Positions 44,487-53,989 of a stretch of 64,000 nt of DNA are shown here, piece by piece. The DNA comes from Planctomycetes bacterium TMED75 (GTDB taxonomy: Bacteria; Planctomycetota; Phycisphaerae; Phycisphaerales; SM1A02). How positions within the stretch are numbered: the stretch's first letter is position 1; each line of letters begins with the position of its first letter. Both the position numbers and the translations under genes were made by a program. The stretch spans positions 19,641 through 83,640 of the forward strand of contig NHEC01000014.1 in the NCBI GenBank assembly GCA_002171655.1. Direction: 5' to 3'. Below the pieces are notes generated by a model, which worked only from the letters and a program-made list of their open reading frames with translations, was not told the origin of the DNA and ran no database searches.

Positions 44487-44510
44487 TAAGAAGACAGGCC
44501 CTTTCTACTT

Positions 44511-46124
44511 ATGAGCGAAATCGACCTCGATACTCAGACCTCGAACAGCAGTGACGACGGCGAAGCGCTTGCTGAGAGATGCCGTCTGCTTGGAATAGAG
44601 TGGCTGGATAAAGCTCCGGAAATCGAGCAGGAAATTGCGCGACTGATAGAACCTGACGTAGCTGTCCGACTGCGCGTCATTCCGATCGAACGAGAGAACG
44701 GTCACTTGCTGGTTGCGATGGCAGATCCACTCGATGTCACCGCAGCAGATGAAGTCGGCGCGATTGCCGGAATGACGATTCGCAGAGTCGGCCTGGAAGC
44801 TGACGCTTTCAGTGATTTGATGCGGGGAACCTACGGCACTACCGCAGCGAGAATGGCTGAAAGCCTGGCGGCGGAATCCGGCATGTCGTCCTCCACGGAG
44901 CTGGAGCACAATCTAGATGCCATCGAGGCAGGTGATATCCACCGAATGGCGGAAGAACCGACCTTGATCAACCTAGTCAATCTTCTTCTTTTGGAGGCGA
45001 TTCAATCCAGGACGTCCGACGTTCACATTGAACCCTTCGAATCAGAATTGAAGGTCAAATACAGAGTGGACGGTGTTCTTTCGGAGCAGTCGCCTCCACC
45101 CAAGCATCTCCAGCCCGCACTGATCGGGCGAATCAAGATCATGGCCGGCATGAACATCGCGGAACGATACGTTCCACAGGATGGTCACATCACACTTCGC
45201 TTCGAGGGCCGCAAGGTTGACATTCGAGTGTCGACGGTACCCACCTTGTATGGCGAGTCAGTCGTGATGCGTATCCTGGACAAGAGTTCGATACAGCTTC
45301 AGCTCAAAACCCTTGGAATGGATCAGGAACATCGTGACACGATGGATACCTTGATTTCCAAGCCACATGGCCTGGTGCTTGTCACCGGCCCCACAGGTTC
45401 GGGCAAGACCACAACGCTGTATGCCTGCCTCAGCAAGCTGTACGACCCCCGAAAGAAGATCATCACAATCGAAGACCCAGTCGAGTACGAACTCGGTGGA
45501 ATCAACCAGATACCGGTGAATCCGAAACGAGGACTTACGTTCGCTATGGGCCTGCGGGCCATTCTTCGTCAAGACCCAGATGTCATCTTCGTCGGCGAAA
45601 CACGTGATGCAGAAACCATAGATATCGTCATACGCTCAGCGCTCACAGGCCACCTTGTATTCAGCACTCTTCATACGAATGACGCATTGAGTTCAATTGG
45701 AAGAATGATTGACATGGGCGCCGAACCGTACCTCGCAGCAAGTGTCCTCGAAGGATTGCTGGCCCAACGTCTTGGCCGGCGACTCTGCCCCGAATGTATG
45801 GAATGGGCACCCTTGTCAGAAGATCTCAGCCACCGACTTACCCCTGATGAACGAGACCTGCTCAACGGCAAGATGCCTGTATCGAATGGTTGTGAGTCCT
45901 GCCGGAACCAGGGATTTTATGGCCGATTGGGTTTCTTCGAATTGATCCGAGTGAACTCCACGCTTAGAGCTGCAATTGCGGAAAGCTCATCGGTAGCTGA
46001 ACTCAAGGGCGCACTCCCTGATGACTTTAGAACCATGCGGGATGACGGAATTGCCAAAGTAGCTCGCGGCGAGACCTCCATTGACGAGGTCCTCAGAGCA
46101 ACCCAAGATGTCGACGAGGCCTAA
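44511..46124 (+). CDS. gspE: type II secretion system ATPase GspE
   Basis: Cytoplasmic hexameric ATPase driving pseudopilus assembly. An N-terminal MshE/GspE-N-like domain (about 20-120) is followed by the linker and the ATPase: Walker A GPTGSGKTTTLYACLS (about 293), Asp box IITIEDPVEYELGGINQI, Walker B ILRQDPDVIFVGETRDAET, His box SALTGHLVFSTLHTNDAL. The zinc-binding CPECM...CESCRNQG tetracysteine motif is in the C-terminal part. At 537 residues it could also be called PilB-like, but the operon has GspG-K and a GspC-like gene, so the T2SS name fits. Confidence 0.96.
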   Translation: MSEIDLDTQTSNSSDDGEALAERCRLLGIEWLDKAPEIEQEIARLIEPDVAVRLRVIPIERENGHLLVAMADPLDVTAADEVGAIAGMTIRRVGLEADAFSDLMRGTYGTTAARMAESLAAESGMSSSTELEHNLDAIEAGDIHRMAEEPTLINLVNLLLLEAIQSRTSDVHIEPFESELKVKYRVDGVLSEQSPPPKHLQPALIGRIKIMAGMNIAERYVPQDGHITLRFEGRKVDIRVSTVPTLYGESVVMRILDKSSIQLQLKTLGMDQEHRDTMDTLISKPHGLVLVTGPTGSGKTTTLYACLSKLYDPRKKIITIEDPVEYELGGINQIPVNPKRGLTFAMGLRAILRQDPDVIFVGETRDAETIDIVIRSALTGHLVFSTLHTNDALSSIGRMIDMGAEPYLAASVLEGLLAQRLGRRLCPECMEWAPLSEDLSHRLTPDERDLLNGKMPVSNGCESCRNQGFYGRLGFFELIRVNSTLRAAIAESSSVAELKGALPDDFRTMRDDGIAKVARGETSIDEVLRATQDVDEA

Positions 46125-46132
46125 CCCCTACC

Positions 46133-47356
46133 ATGCCTTCATTCAAATACGAATGCATCAACAAGGATGGGACCGCGACCACCGGCAGCCTCCATGCGCC
46201 TGACAAGGCGGAAGCCATGAGACTCATCAGGGACCGTGGTTTGACTCCGATCAATGTGGAGTTGAGCACCAGCGCCCGATCAGGCAGTCTTTTTACAAAA
46301 CGGAAAGACCGGCCGACGATCAAGCGAGCAGAGCTCGCGAACTTCGTCAGGGAGCTGGCCACGGCCCTCGAAGCCGGTCTTCCCCTGATGCAGGCAATGC
46401 GAACGGTTCGGGAACAAGCGCGCGGCCCCGCAATGCCCGTGATCATGGACTTTCTGATTGAACGGATCGAGGCAGGTACCCCTCTGTTCAGCGCAGCAAA
46501 GGAATACGGAGAACCCTTTGACGATCTGGTCATTGGTATGTTTCGGGCCGCTGATGCGTCTGGGCGTATGGATGAAGTCCTGCACCAATTGGCGAGCCTG
46601 CTTGACCGATCGATTGAACTGCGAAGAGAGATTATCGGGGCGGTTGTCTATCCCCTTATTGTGGCAGGACTTCTGGCCGTGAGTACTGCAGTTCTGGTCG
46701 CAGTCATCCTTCCAATGCTGATGAAGCCCATCGAAAATCAGCCGAATTTCATCATGCCATGGCCCACGGCATTCCTTCTTGGCCTGGCTGATTTTGTTGG
46801 TAACTGGTGGTGGCTCATGGCCTTAGCTGTGGTCGGAATTCTTCTGGGCTACAAGAAGTGGATCGGGCTTGCAACCAATCAGCGAAGAGTGGATCTGTTC
46901 TTGCTCAAAATGCCACTGATTGGCCGCCTTCTCAGAGATGTTGCCGTGGCTCGCTTCACGCGCACACTGGGCACCTTGGCATCGGCTGGAATCCCAATCC
47001 TTTCAGCTTTGAACATTGTTCGCGATACGCTGGGGAATACCGTCTTGATGGATGCCATAGATGATGTCCAGCAGAAGGTCACCACTGGAGAATCGCTTGC
47101 TGGTCCCTTGGAGAAGAGCGGTCACTTCCCCCCCCTACTGATTCAGATTGTGAATATGGGGGAACGCTCGGGCCGCCTGGAGCCGATGCTGATCCATGCC
47201 GCAAATGCGTTTGACAGACAAGTGGACCAAACACTGAAAGTCTTCATGAAAGCCCTCCCCCCGCTGCTGCTGGTGATAATGGCTTGCCTGGTCGGATTTG
47301 TGCTCACGGCAATCCTCCTCCCGATGCTCGAAATGCAATCAGCCATCGGTGGATGA
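46133..47356 (+). CDS. gspF: type II secretion system inner-membrane protein GspF
   Basis: Polytopic platform protein. The N-terminal SFKYECINKDGTATTGSLHAPD and the KRAELANFVRELATALEAGLPLMQAM segment are typical, with two T2SSF domains (about 68-195 and 268-395) and three membrane helices near 170-200, 220-240 and 375-400. LIERIEAGTPLFSAAKEYGEPFDDLVIGM and, in the second domain, VTTGESLAGPLEKSGHFPPLLIQIVNMGERSG are conserved. Length 407 is standard. The gap of 8 bases from gspE shows coupling; 215 bases separate it from gspG. Confidence 0.96.
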   Translation: MPSFKYECINKDGTATTGSLHAPDKAEAMRLIRDRGLTPINVELSTSARSGSLFTKRKDRPTIKRAELANFVRELATALEAGLPLMQAMRTVREQARGPAMPVIMDFLIERIEAGTPLFSAAKEYGEPFDDLVIGMFRAADASGRMDEVLHQLASLLDRSIELRREIIGAVVYPLIVAGLLAVSTAVLVAVILPMLMKPIENQPNFIMPWPTAFLLGLADFVGNWWWLMALAVVGILLGYKKWIGLATNQRRVDLFLLKMPLIGRLLRDVAVARFTRTLGTLASAGIPILSALNIVRDTLGNTVLMDAIDDVQQKVTTGESLAGPLEKSGHFPPLLIQIVNMGERSGRLEPMLIHAANAFDRQVDQTLKVFMKALPPLLLVIMACLVGFVLTAILLPMLEMQSAIGG

Positions 47357-47470
47357 GCCGATACTGGGGCTTAGAGTGGGAAACAAGGGCTGAACCCGTT
47401 GGGGATTCTGCCATATCTTGAATAATCAGCCTCAGATGCAAGCAACGACGATTTCAGTCGTTTGTACCCT

Positions 47471-47499
47471 GATACAGAGCCGGGGAGAGTCCGTATCAT
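47471..47499 (+). promoter_or_regulatory. possible internal promoter before gspG
   Basis: GATACA (47471-47476) and TATCAT (47494-47499; five of six) are 17 bases apart in the 215-base gspF-gspG spacer, the largest gap in the operon. A separate start would allow the major pseudopilin to be made in excess. The -35 match is weak. Confidence 0.35.
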
Positions 47500-47571
47500 A
47501 CCCCCCTTCATGAAGCTGAATCTCAAAAACCCACGGACTGAACCAATCCCGTACCTGGAGGCCAGAACCAG

Positions 47572-48015
47572 ATGAATTCACGAGCACATAGATCCAGAAT
47601 TGCCCTGCCCAACCGAGGGGCCCGCAGAGCATTCAGTCTTATTGAGATCATTGTCGCAGTGATGATCGTCGCCTTGCTGGCAGCGATAGTGGTTCCGAGG
47701 TTTGCCGGGCTGCTGCGCAGTTCAACTCGCCGCACTGCCCAAATCGAGACCAATTCACTGCACCGACAAGTGGATCTCTACGTCATTGATCAGTCGAACG
47801 GCTCACTGCCGGACGACTTCATGCTGGAGCAGCTAACTGAGGGAAGTGACCCGTATCTGAACAACAAGGACAGCCTCTCCGATCCATGGGGATTTCCCTA
47901 CGTAATCGTTATTCCGGGTGAGTACAACCTGGATTTCGATGTCGTCAGTTATGGCAAGGACGGGCAACCGGGTGGTGAGGATGAGTCAGCGGACATCATC
48001 AGCAACCAAGGTTGA
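47572..48015 (+). CDS. gspG: major pseudopilin GspG
   Basis: Main subunit of the T2SS pseudopilus. A 21-residue leader ending ARRA is cleaved before FSLIEIIVAVMIVALLAAIVVPRFAGLLR. The -1 residue is Ala, not the usual Gly. The C-terminal part contains DLYVIDQSNGSLPDD and SLSDPWGFPYVIVIPGEYNLDFDVVSYGKDGQPGGEDESADI in blocks; DPWG...YGKDG...GG...ADI is the GspG calcium-binding C-terminal loop pattern. Length 147 is normal. The next gene starts within its last 35 bases. Confidence 0.95.
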   Translation: MNSRAHRSRIALPNRGARRAFSLIEIIVAVMIVALLAAIVVPRFAGLLRSSTRRTAQIETNSLHRQVDLYVIDQSNGSLPDDFMLEQLTEGSDPYLNNKDSLSDPWGFPYVIVIPGEYNLDFDVVSYGKDGQPGGEDESADIISNQG

Positions 48016-48643
48016 GAGTCGGCACTCGCTGAGCGCTGCGCAGTCCGTCAAAGGACGACTCGAACTGCAATCGAGTGGATGTACAAGGCATGGTTTCAGC
48101 CTTGTCGAAGTAATCATAGTGATTGTCATTTTGTCACTGTTTGCAGGTCTGATTATTCCGAGGGTTGCTGGTATCTCACGTGGCACCAATCAACTCACCG
48201 TGATGCAAGCTGAGGATCTCCTTGCTGCATTCGCATACCGAGATTCCATTGCCAGTGGAAAAACCGCACTTGAATTCAATGGGGACAGCAGGCTGCTTAT
48301 GCTCATGTCAAACGTCTCCGAATCGAGCGGTGCGGAGTCCAATACCTGGAGTGTGGATACTCTGGCCCCGGCAGTGTATTTGCCCGAAAGCATCGAGATC
48401 AGTGCATTTAGAGATGGCTCCCTGCTTCCCAACAGTGGGTGGTGGATTGAGTCCAGCAGCGACGGCACGCGGCCGAAGGTGGAATTGAATCTTGAGGGAA
48501 CGGAGCTGGACTCAAGCATCACTCTCCCTCGATGGTCACAATCTCCGTATACCACTGACCGAATACAAGACAGCTTTTCGAGAGTCGTTCTGCCTGAGGA
48601 AATCGACCTCGACTCAAGCGGACAGGAACGAATCCGATGGTGA
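47981..48643 (+). CDS. gspH: minor pseudopilin GspH
   Basis: Prepilin-type sequence RHG|FSLVEVIIVIVILSLFAGL followed by a beta-rich globular region, as in GspH, which caps the pseudopilus with I, J and K. The start is taken as the ATG at 47981 (GGTGG five bases upstream), giving a long leader of about 38 residues; the frame is open further upstream inside gspG. The assignment to H rather than another minor pseudopilin relies on order (G-H-I-J-K) and length. It overlaps gspI by 7 bases. Confidence 0.85.
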   Translation: MSQRTSSATKVESRHSLSAAQSVKGRLELQSSGCTRHGFSLVEVIIVIVILSLFAGLIIPRVAGISRGTNQLTVMQAEDLLAAFAYRDSIASGKTALEFNGDSRLLMLMSNVSESSGAESNTWSVDTLAPAVYLPESIEISAFRDGSLLPNSGWWIESSSDGTRPKVELNLEGTELDSSITLPRWSQSPYTTDRIQDSFSRVVLPEEIDLDSSGQERIRW

Positions 48644-49101
48644 ATACCGACTCAAGAAAATGTCGCGGATTCACTTTGGTCGAAGTCATCATCTCAGGAA
48701 TTATTCTTGTCATAGCGGCAGGATCACTGCTCTCACTAACATCCCAATCACTGAACATGCACCGTAAAGGTGAAGAAAAGATTCTTGCCGCGTCATTACT
48801 CGATGAGCTCCTGAGCAAAGTCCTCACGGAGGGTGCCCAGGACTTTGAAAACATGCACCCATCGCGCGGGGCGTGCGAGGAACCATTCTCTAATTGGGAA
48901 TACGAAGTTGAAATCGACAATGCTGTGGGAACGGATCCCTACCGCGTGAATGCTCGAGTAGTGAGCCCGAACGGTAGAACATTCGAATGTGCAACGCTCA
49001 TTGCCCCACGCTTGGGCGAAGAACCAAATCCCGTGCGAGCTCCAACTGAACCGGTGGATCGCGAGGCGCGCTGGGCCGAGCTCCTGGAGGAGGAACTGTG
49101 A
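48637..49101 (+). CDS. gspI: minor pseudopilin GspI
   Basis: MVNTDSRKCRG leader, then FTLVEVIISGIILVIAAGSLLSL, the minor-pseudopilin pattern with Glu5. The globular part is short (about 120 residues) and has two Cys (ACEEPF and FECATL). It ends EARWAELLEEEL and is coupled on both sides: 7-base overlap with gspH and GTGA with gspJ. Assigned by position and size. Confidence 0.85.
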   Translation: MVNTDSRKCRGFTLVEVIISGIILVIAAGSLLSLTSQSLNMHRKGEEKILAASLLDELLSKVLTEGAQDFENMHPSRGACEEPFSNWEYEVEIDNAVGTDPYRVNARVVSPNGRTFECATLIAPRLGEEPNPVRAPTEPVDREARWAELLEEEL

Positions 49102-50021
49102 AAAAAGACAAGCACACTCGGATTCGCAGGCCGTCAAATCGAAGGGCGTTCACTCTTGTCGAACTTGTGGTAGCGGGTATTGCAGGCCTTCTGGTTGTAG
49201 GAGCGGTCACCTCGGCCTTGTTCCAGAGTGCGAGAGCCCGCGCGACGACAAAATCTCGACTTGTTGCTTATGCAAGAGCCAACTCGGCCCTTGATATGGT
49301 CAGATCAGAGATTGCGTCGACCATGAGGCGGAGCGATCTATTCGAGACTCGTGTGGTTCTCTACGATGACGTGTCGACCACTCGTGATGGAGATCTGAAT
49401 CGCGACGAGCTGCTCCTGTTTACCGTAAGCCTTCGAGCTGTTCGACCGATTGATTACGAAGGCGAAGGACAGGAATACGAATCGCAATTCAGAATTGGAG
49501 AAGACCACACCGGTACTGCACTCTGGCAGCGTAGGGATGCGGTACTTGACGAGTGGTGTGATGCCGGTGGGATTGCCTCCCCCGTGGCAAACGGAATCAT
49601 TTCGCTTGAAATACAGGCCTATGACGGAGAATCCTGGTTCGATGAATGGGATTCGGACATCGATGGGCTCCCGTGGGCGCTTCGTGTTTCCGTCACGGCC
49701 AGTGGAAATGAGCTTGGGGTGGACCCCCTGGAAGACGGTATTCCACAAGTCACCTTGAGAACTCAGATCGCCATTGACCGAATCATTCCTCCACCACCTG
49801 AGGAAGAAGACGACGAGGAAGATGACAGTTCAGAATCCACAGATGAGGATGCTACGGAAGAAAACCAATCGATTGAGAGCAGTCCTTCTGCAGGAGGACG
49901 CCCATCAAATGGTGGCCGGCCCGGGAGTTCCGTCAACCAGCCTGGAAGGGGCGACAATTCAATCGGCAGCGGAGGGTCCAGAGGAAATTCAGGATCTCAG
50001 GGCGGCATAGACCGAGAATGA
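49098..50021 (+). CDS. gspJ: minor pseudopilin GspJ with low-complexity tail
   Basis: The leader MKKDKHTRIRRPSNRRA is cleaved before FTLVELVVAGIAGLLVVGAV; position -1 is Ala. The globular part (about 40-225) shows SALDMVRSEIASTMRRSD and ISLEIQAYDGESWFDEWDSD, features of GspJ. From about residue 228 the protein is first acidic (PPPPEEEDDEEDDSSESTDE) and then Gly/Ser/Arg/Asn-rich to the end, an extension not found in enterobacterial GspJ. GTG start overlapping the gspI stop; overlaps gspK by 4 bases. Confidence 0.87.
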   Translation: MKKDKHTRIRRPSNRRAFTLVELVVAGIAGLLVVGAVTSALFQSARARATTKSRLVAYARANSALDMVRSEIASTMRRSDLFETRVVLYDDVSTTRDGDLNRDELLLFTVSLRAVRPIDYEGEGQEYESQFRIGEDHTGTALWQRRDAVLDEWCDAGGIASPVANGIISLEIQAYDGESWFDEWDSDIDGLPWALRVSVTASGNELGVDPLEDGIPQVTLRTQIAIDRIIPPPPEEEDDEEDDSSESTDEDATEENQSIESSPSAGGRPSNGGRPGSSVNQPGRGDNSIGSGGSRGNSGSQGGIDRE

Positions 50022-51334
50022 CATCGGTGATGAAACATCATTCACACAGGGGCAGCACTCTGATTCTTGTGATCTGGGCAGTGGCGATCCTTGCAATCAT
50101 CGTTGCCGGAACTCAGATTGTCTGCTTTCGAATGGCCGCGTTGGGATCGAAGAGTCTAGAACGAACACAGGCTCGCTGGGCTGCCCGCGCAGGAGCAGAG
50201 CAGATGATTTCTGTTCTTTCCTATGGAATAGAAAACCCCAATCCTGATGATGCGTTTCAGACACTGCGCTTACTTGAAGACTATGCAGAAGGACAGACCG
50301 CAACCGGATCCTGGAAGATCACCCACGTTTTGAACGGCGAGGAATATCTGGGCCCGATGGATGAATCGGCAAAGCTGAACATCAACACGATGAATACGGT
50401 GGAGATGCAGGAGCTTGATCTCGACGGATTGAGTGATGACGTGATCGATGCCATCATTGATTGGCGTGATGAGGATGACGAGGTCTCACTACTGGGGGCG
50501 GAGGCCGACTATTACCAGAATCGCAATAAGCGGTACCTTCCACGGAACGGTGATTTCAGAAGCATCGCAGAACTTGAGCTGGTCGCTGGAGTATGGTCGG
50601 AGAGCCTGCGGGGGGAGGACCAGAGACTGCTGAATCAAACCCCGGTCGGTGACATGAAGGGCTGGGGCCAGTACCTCACTGCCCTGACCTACGACATTGG
50701 CTACACCCGGGATGGCTACCCCAAGTTCGTATTCACTGACGCCGATGCATCAGAAATCGCCGAGTACTTCTCATTGAGCGCTGAACAGGCTGAAGCAGTC
50801 CTCCAGTTTGCTGGCAACAATGATTCAGGGCGTCTCGAAGAAATCTTCAGCCTTGGCGTCCGCGGCCCTCAATCAAGTTCAGGCTCTAGATCCGGTACCG
50901 GGCGAAGTACCAGTGGGATCGTCGATGACTCAGCCGAAGAAGGTCAGCTGACCCTTGAGCAGTATCGGATGATTCTTGCCGAGGGATGGATCGGGGACAT
51001 CCAAGATCGTCGTCCTGGGCGCCTCAATGTGAATACCGCACCGATATTGGCCTTGGAGACCATTTTCCTTTTCGATCCTTCCATCGCAGAGGAAATCGTC
51101 CAGTTGCGAGAGAGCCGAGATGGAGGAATAACCTCCCTCGTGGACCTTCTGGATATCAGTAGAATAACCCCTGACATTCTGGCCGCTATCGGCCATCGTC
51201 TGACCACCGAGGGGTCCCTTTACGCGATAACCAGTCGAGGACGTTCGTCAAATGGAGACATAGAAACGGCAATTTATATGGTGGTGAATCGTTCCACACT
51301 ACCCGTACAGATTCTGGAGTACAGAGAAGAGTGA
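50018..51334 (+). CDS. gspK: minor pseudopilin GspK
   Basis: Largest pseudopilin, placed at the pseudopilus tip. The N-terminus HRG|STLILVIWAVAILAIIVAG lacks Glu5, as GspK does. The globular part contains the family's DESAKLNINTM and ELDLDGLSDDVIDAIIDWRD (helix-hairpin-helix-like), IAELELVAG, and a second copy of this theme near the end: RRPGRLNVNTAPILALETI. Between them lies a Ser/Gly/Arg-rich loop (about 285-302). Length 438 is longer than E. coli GspK (about 330). ATGA-type overlaps join it to gspJ and the next gene. Confidence 0.92.
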   Translation: MTSVMKHHSHRGSTLILVIWAVAILAIIVAGTQIVCFRMAALGSKSLERTQARWAARAGAEQMISVLSYGIENPNPDDAFQTLRLLEDYAEGQTATGSWKITHVLNGEEYLGPMDESAKLNINTMNTVEMQELDLDGLSDDVIDAIIDWRDEDDEVSLLGAEADYYQNRNKRYLPRNGDFRSIAELELVAGVWSESLRGEDQRLLNQTPVGDMKGWGQYLTALTYDIGYTRDGYPKFVFTDADASEIAEYFSLSAEQAEAVLQFAGNNDSGRLEEIFSLGVRGPQSSSGSRSGTGRSTSGIVDDSAEEGQLTLEQYRMILAEGWIGDIQDRRPGRLNVNTAPILALETIFLFDPSIAEEIVQLRESRDGGITSLVDLLDISRITPDILAAIGHRLTTEGSLYAITSRGRSSNGDIETAIYMVVNRSTLPVQILEYREE

Positions 51335-53337
51335 TTACGCTTCCCGAAAATCTTGATCAGCCGTACCGAGCAGCTGTCTTCCGTGCCCTGGCGGATGGCT
51401 GGTCGGTACTGCTCGGGGAGATCCACGATGGGAAGGTCCGAGTCGAGGAAAGCAGAACGTTCTCTTCCGAAGCCACTGAACAGGCACAAGTTGAATCAGA
51501 ACAGGAGTCCACCGGCCGGAGTGAAATTGATGAGTGGCTGGAAGCCCACGGATCTCCACAAGTACTGGTCCTGTTGCCCGCAGCTCAGACCATATCCAGA
51601 GTCCTGGATCTCAGCGATGCCGAGAGCCCAGATCAAGTGGATCAAGAGCTCAGACTCAAAGCCGAATCACATCTGCTCGGCGGAGCTCCTGCACACCGGG
51701 TAGGCATGGCCGCACTTGCCGCCCGCAAGGGGCAGCCACGACAAGGAATACTGATTTCCTGGCCTGCGAGTTCACTGGTGCAAGCGCCAACCCAGATGGA
51801 GGGAACTTTTTACGTAGCGGACACCGCTGCGCTTCTGGGCATGCTTCCGATCGAACCGTGTGCGCAAGCTCTCATTCACGCTGACCAACAGACTGGTTCC
51901 GTAGCAGTGGTTCTCGATTCCAGCGATGGCTTACTAGTGAGATCCACTCGAGAGGATCAGGAAGAGAGCGACAGCTGGAAGGACTCGATCGTTCGAACCG
52001 TCATGGAGACCGCCATTGCAGGGCGAGAGACGACTGGGAAGGTAAAACAACTCCAGCAAGAACTTGAAGAATCAATTGGCAGCACGAGGGAATGGCAGGA
52101 TGCTACGGAGATCCTGATGGTTCCGGACTCCGCACAACGCCACCTGGAAGAAATCACCGAAGGATCGGGTGATTCAGAATGGTGGAAGACATGGGGACTA
52201 CAGATTGGGGCCTTGCTGGCAAATGCGGGTGAGCTCAAGCCACTAACCACGTTACAACTGCGGAAAAAGTCTGAGAGCATTGGTCCGTTGGGGGAAATCA
52301 CCAAGAACTTCTCCAGTCTCCAGACCATGTGCATGATGGTGCTGGCTGTTTTCATAGCCGCGACATTCATACCGATTTTCGCAGCGTGGCTTCGACTTGC
52401 AATCGTAGAAAGCAAAGTCGACGACATTCCCGCGTTGTCCGCTAGTCTCACAACCTTCGAACAACAGAAAGCCGTCTACGCCCAGATGGCGGGCAGATCC
52501 TGGCCAATGACCAAGCTGCTTGGAGATCTTGCAAACTGCATACCCTTGGGTATTCAAGCAGACACGATCATCATCAACGAAGGAGACGCAATCATTCTCC
52601 GTGGTCGTGCGGGGAAATTTCAAGGTATCAGTGCGATCACCCTTATCAGCGAAGCAATGGATCGGATGGAGTCAACTCAGGTCTTTGATGACATCAACTA
52701 CACGAGCGATCCAGAAGACAGCAGTGGACTCATACAATTCTCAATTACCGCAACTGTTCGCAACCCCTACAAAAATGTACGCAATTTCACACAAGACTTT
52801 GGGGAAACGCCCCACGTACAGATCCGGTACCCACACGCATTCGAAGATGAGGACAAGGGAGATTCACCGGACGCTCAGGAGTTAGCGAGCAACGATTCGG
52901 AATCATCACCTCGCGACCCCGAGCAGGGGTCCACGGGTGACCAGACATCGATCATTGCGAATGCGAATGGCCAAACTGCTGGCAGGGACAGCCTCGCTGA
53001 CAGTAGATCTCGGGCGAGGTCCAACAACACAGGGACCTCAGGCTCTGCAAGGCCTTCGGGACGGAGTAGTTCCACCGCTTCTTCAGGAAGTAGCAGTCCC
53101 AGCAGGAGAAGCGAACAGACTTCAGCGCGCAGCTCAGTCGGCGAAGCACCAATCCCAGATTCCCTGACTGATAATGAAATAGCGGCAATGAGTAGAGCCG
53201 AATTGCTCGATGCAACTTCACGCAACGCCAAGGCGCGACAACGTGATGATCTCGATGATGAGACAAGCGAACGTCTCCGAGTCGACTTTAAGCGTCTTCT
53301 AAAAGCCACCCGTAATACTTCGAGCGGAGGCGGCTAA
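51331..53337 (+). CDS. GspL-like T2SS inner-membrane protein with long disordered linker and C-terminal module
   Basis: Assigned as GspL by position and layout. A cytoplasmic actin-like N-terminal part (about 1-300; VLVLLPAAQTISRVLDLSDAE, then QVDQELRLKAESHLLG) is followed by one membrane helix (about 330-355), a PilN-like ferredoxin-fold segment (about 375-485; LPALSASLTTFEQQKAVYAQM, IPLGIQADTIIINEGDAIILRG), a roughly 90-residue Ser/Arg/Gly-rich linker and a final 61-residue module (608-668) starting IPDSLTDNEI. That module recurs at the end of the GspC-like protein. It is 668 residues, against about 400 for usual GspL. GTG start overlapping gspK. Confidence 0.8.
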   Translation: MITLPENLDQPYRAAVFRALADGWSVLLGEIHDGKVRVEESRTFSSEATEQAQVESEQESTGRSEIDEWLEAHGSPQVLVLLPAAQTISRVLDLSDAESPDQVDQELRLKAESHLLGGAPAHRVGMAALAARKGQPRQGILISWPASSLVQAPTQMEGTFYVADTAALLGMLPIEPCAQALIHADQQTGSVAVVLDSSDGLLVRSTREDQEESDSWKDSIVRTVMETAIAGRETTGKVKQLQQELEESIGSTREWQDATEILMVPDSAQRHLEEITEGSGDSEWWKTWGLQIGALLANAGELKPLTTLQLRKKSESIGPLGEITKNFSSLQTMCMMVLAVFIAATFIPIFAAWLRLAIVESKVDDIPALSASLTTFEQQKAVYAQMAGRSWPMTKLLGDLANCIPLGIQADTIIINEGDAIILRGRAGKFQGISAITLISEAMDRMESTQVFDDINYTSDPEDSSGLIQFSITATVRNPYKNVRNFTQDFGETPHVQIRYPHAFEDEDKGDSPDAQELASNDSESSPRDPEQGSTGDQTSIIANANGQTAGRDSLADSRSRARSNNTGTSGSARPSGRSSSTASSGSSSPSRRSEQTSARSSVGEAPIPDSLTDNEIAAMSRAELLDATSRNAKARQRDDLDDETSERLRVDFKRLLKATRNTSSGGG

Positions 53338-53339
53338 AC

Positions 53340-53987
53340 ATGGAGAAGCGAACAGAAGTCATTTCACCCGTAGCGAAGATTCGTCAAGAGTTTAATAGCT
53401 TTTCCAATGGCACAAGAGTCCTGGTACTTGTAGGTATTGCAAGCCTCATACTGCTCGGTGTCGGAGAAAGCTGGCGCGTTGCCAACGAACTCAATGCGGA
53501 AACAGATGAACTGCTCGTTCAAATTGATCGGGCTCGCACTGCTCAGTCCGGACTTCGACCTGCCTTCCGAGATCAAGTGCAGTCGATGGGTGAGGTGCGA
53601 TTACCTACATCGAAGCTTTCGACCATCGCAGCGGAGCAGAAATTGTACGTCGCGGTGAACCAAATCCTCGAGCGAAACAAAGCTCAGATGGTTGCAATTT
53701 CAATCTCACCGGGAGCCAATCTGCCAAACAGCGCTGCGCCGGAGATTCCCCGGGCGGTAGGACAGAAACTGGCAAAGATCGTGGCACGCCTTGAGTTTGA
53801 CTGTGAACACACCGCCGCTACCAGAATCCTCAAGGAACTGGAATTGAATCCGGAGGTCTACAGCATCACGCGGATGCAGATCACTCGATATGACTCCGGA
53901 CCGGAGCAAACACGTGGAATGGTGAACGTCGACATCACCCTTGAAAGCTGGGTACTTAAGAACAAGATCAATCGGAGAGGGAACTGA
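53340..53987 (+). CDS. GspM/PilO-like T2SS inner-membrane protein
   Basis: A short cytoplasmic N-terminus, one membrane helix (about 26-43, VLVLVGIASLILLGVGES), a coiled coil (LNAETDELLVQIDRARTAQ) and a ferredoxin-like domain (about 100-205; VNQILERNKAQMVAISISPG, LEFDCEHTAATRILKELELNPEVYSITRMQI in blocks). This is the layout of GspM and PilO. It lies between the GspL-like and GspC-like genes with 2-base gaps. GspL and GspM form heterodimers in known systems, so it is the natural partner of the gene before it. Confidence 0.85.
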   Translation: MEKRTEVISPVAKIRQEFNSFSNGTRVLVLVGIASLILLGVGESWRVANELNAETDELLVQIDRARTAQSGLRPAFRDQVQSMGEVRLPTSKLSTIAAEQKLYVAVNQILERNKAQMVAISISPGANLPNSAAPEIPRAVGQKLAKIVARLEFDCEHTAATRILKELELNPEVYSITRMQITRYDSGPEQTRGMVNVDITLESWVLKNKINRRGN

Positions 53988-53989
53988 AA

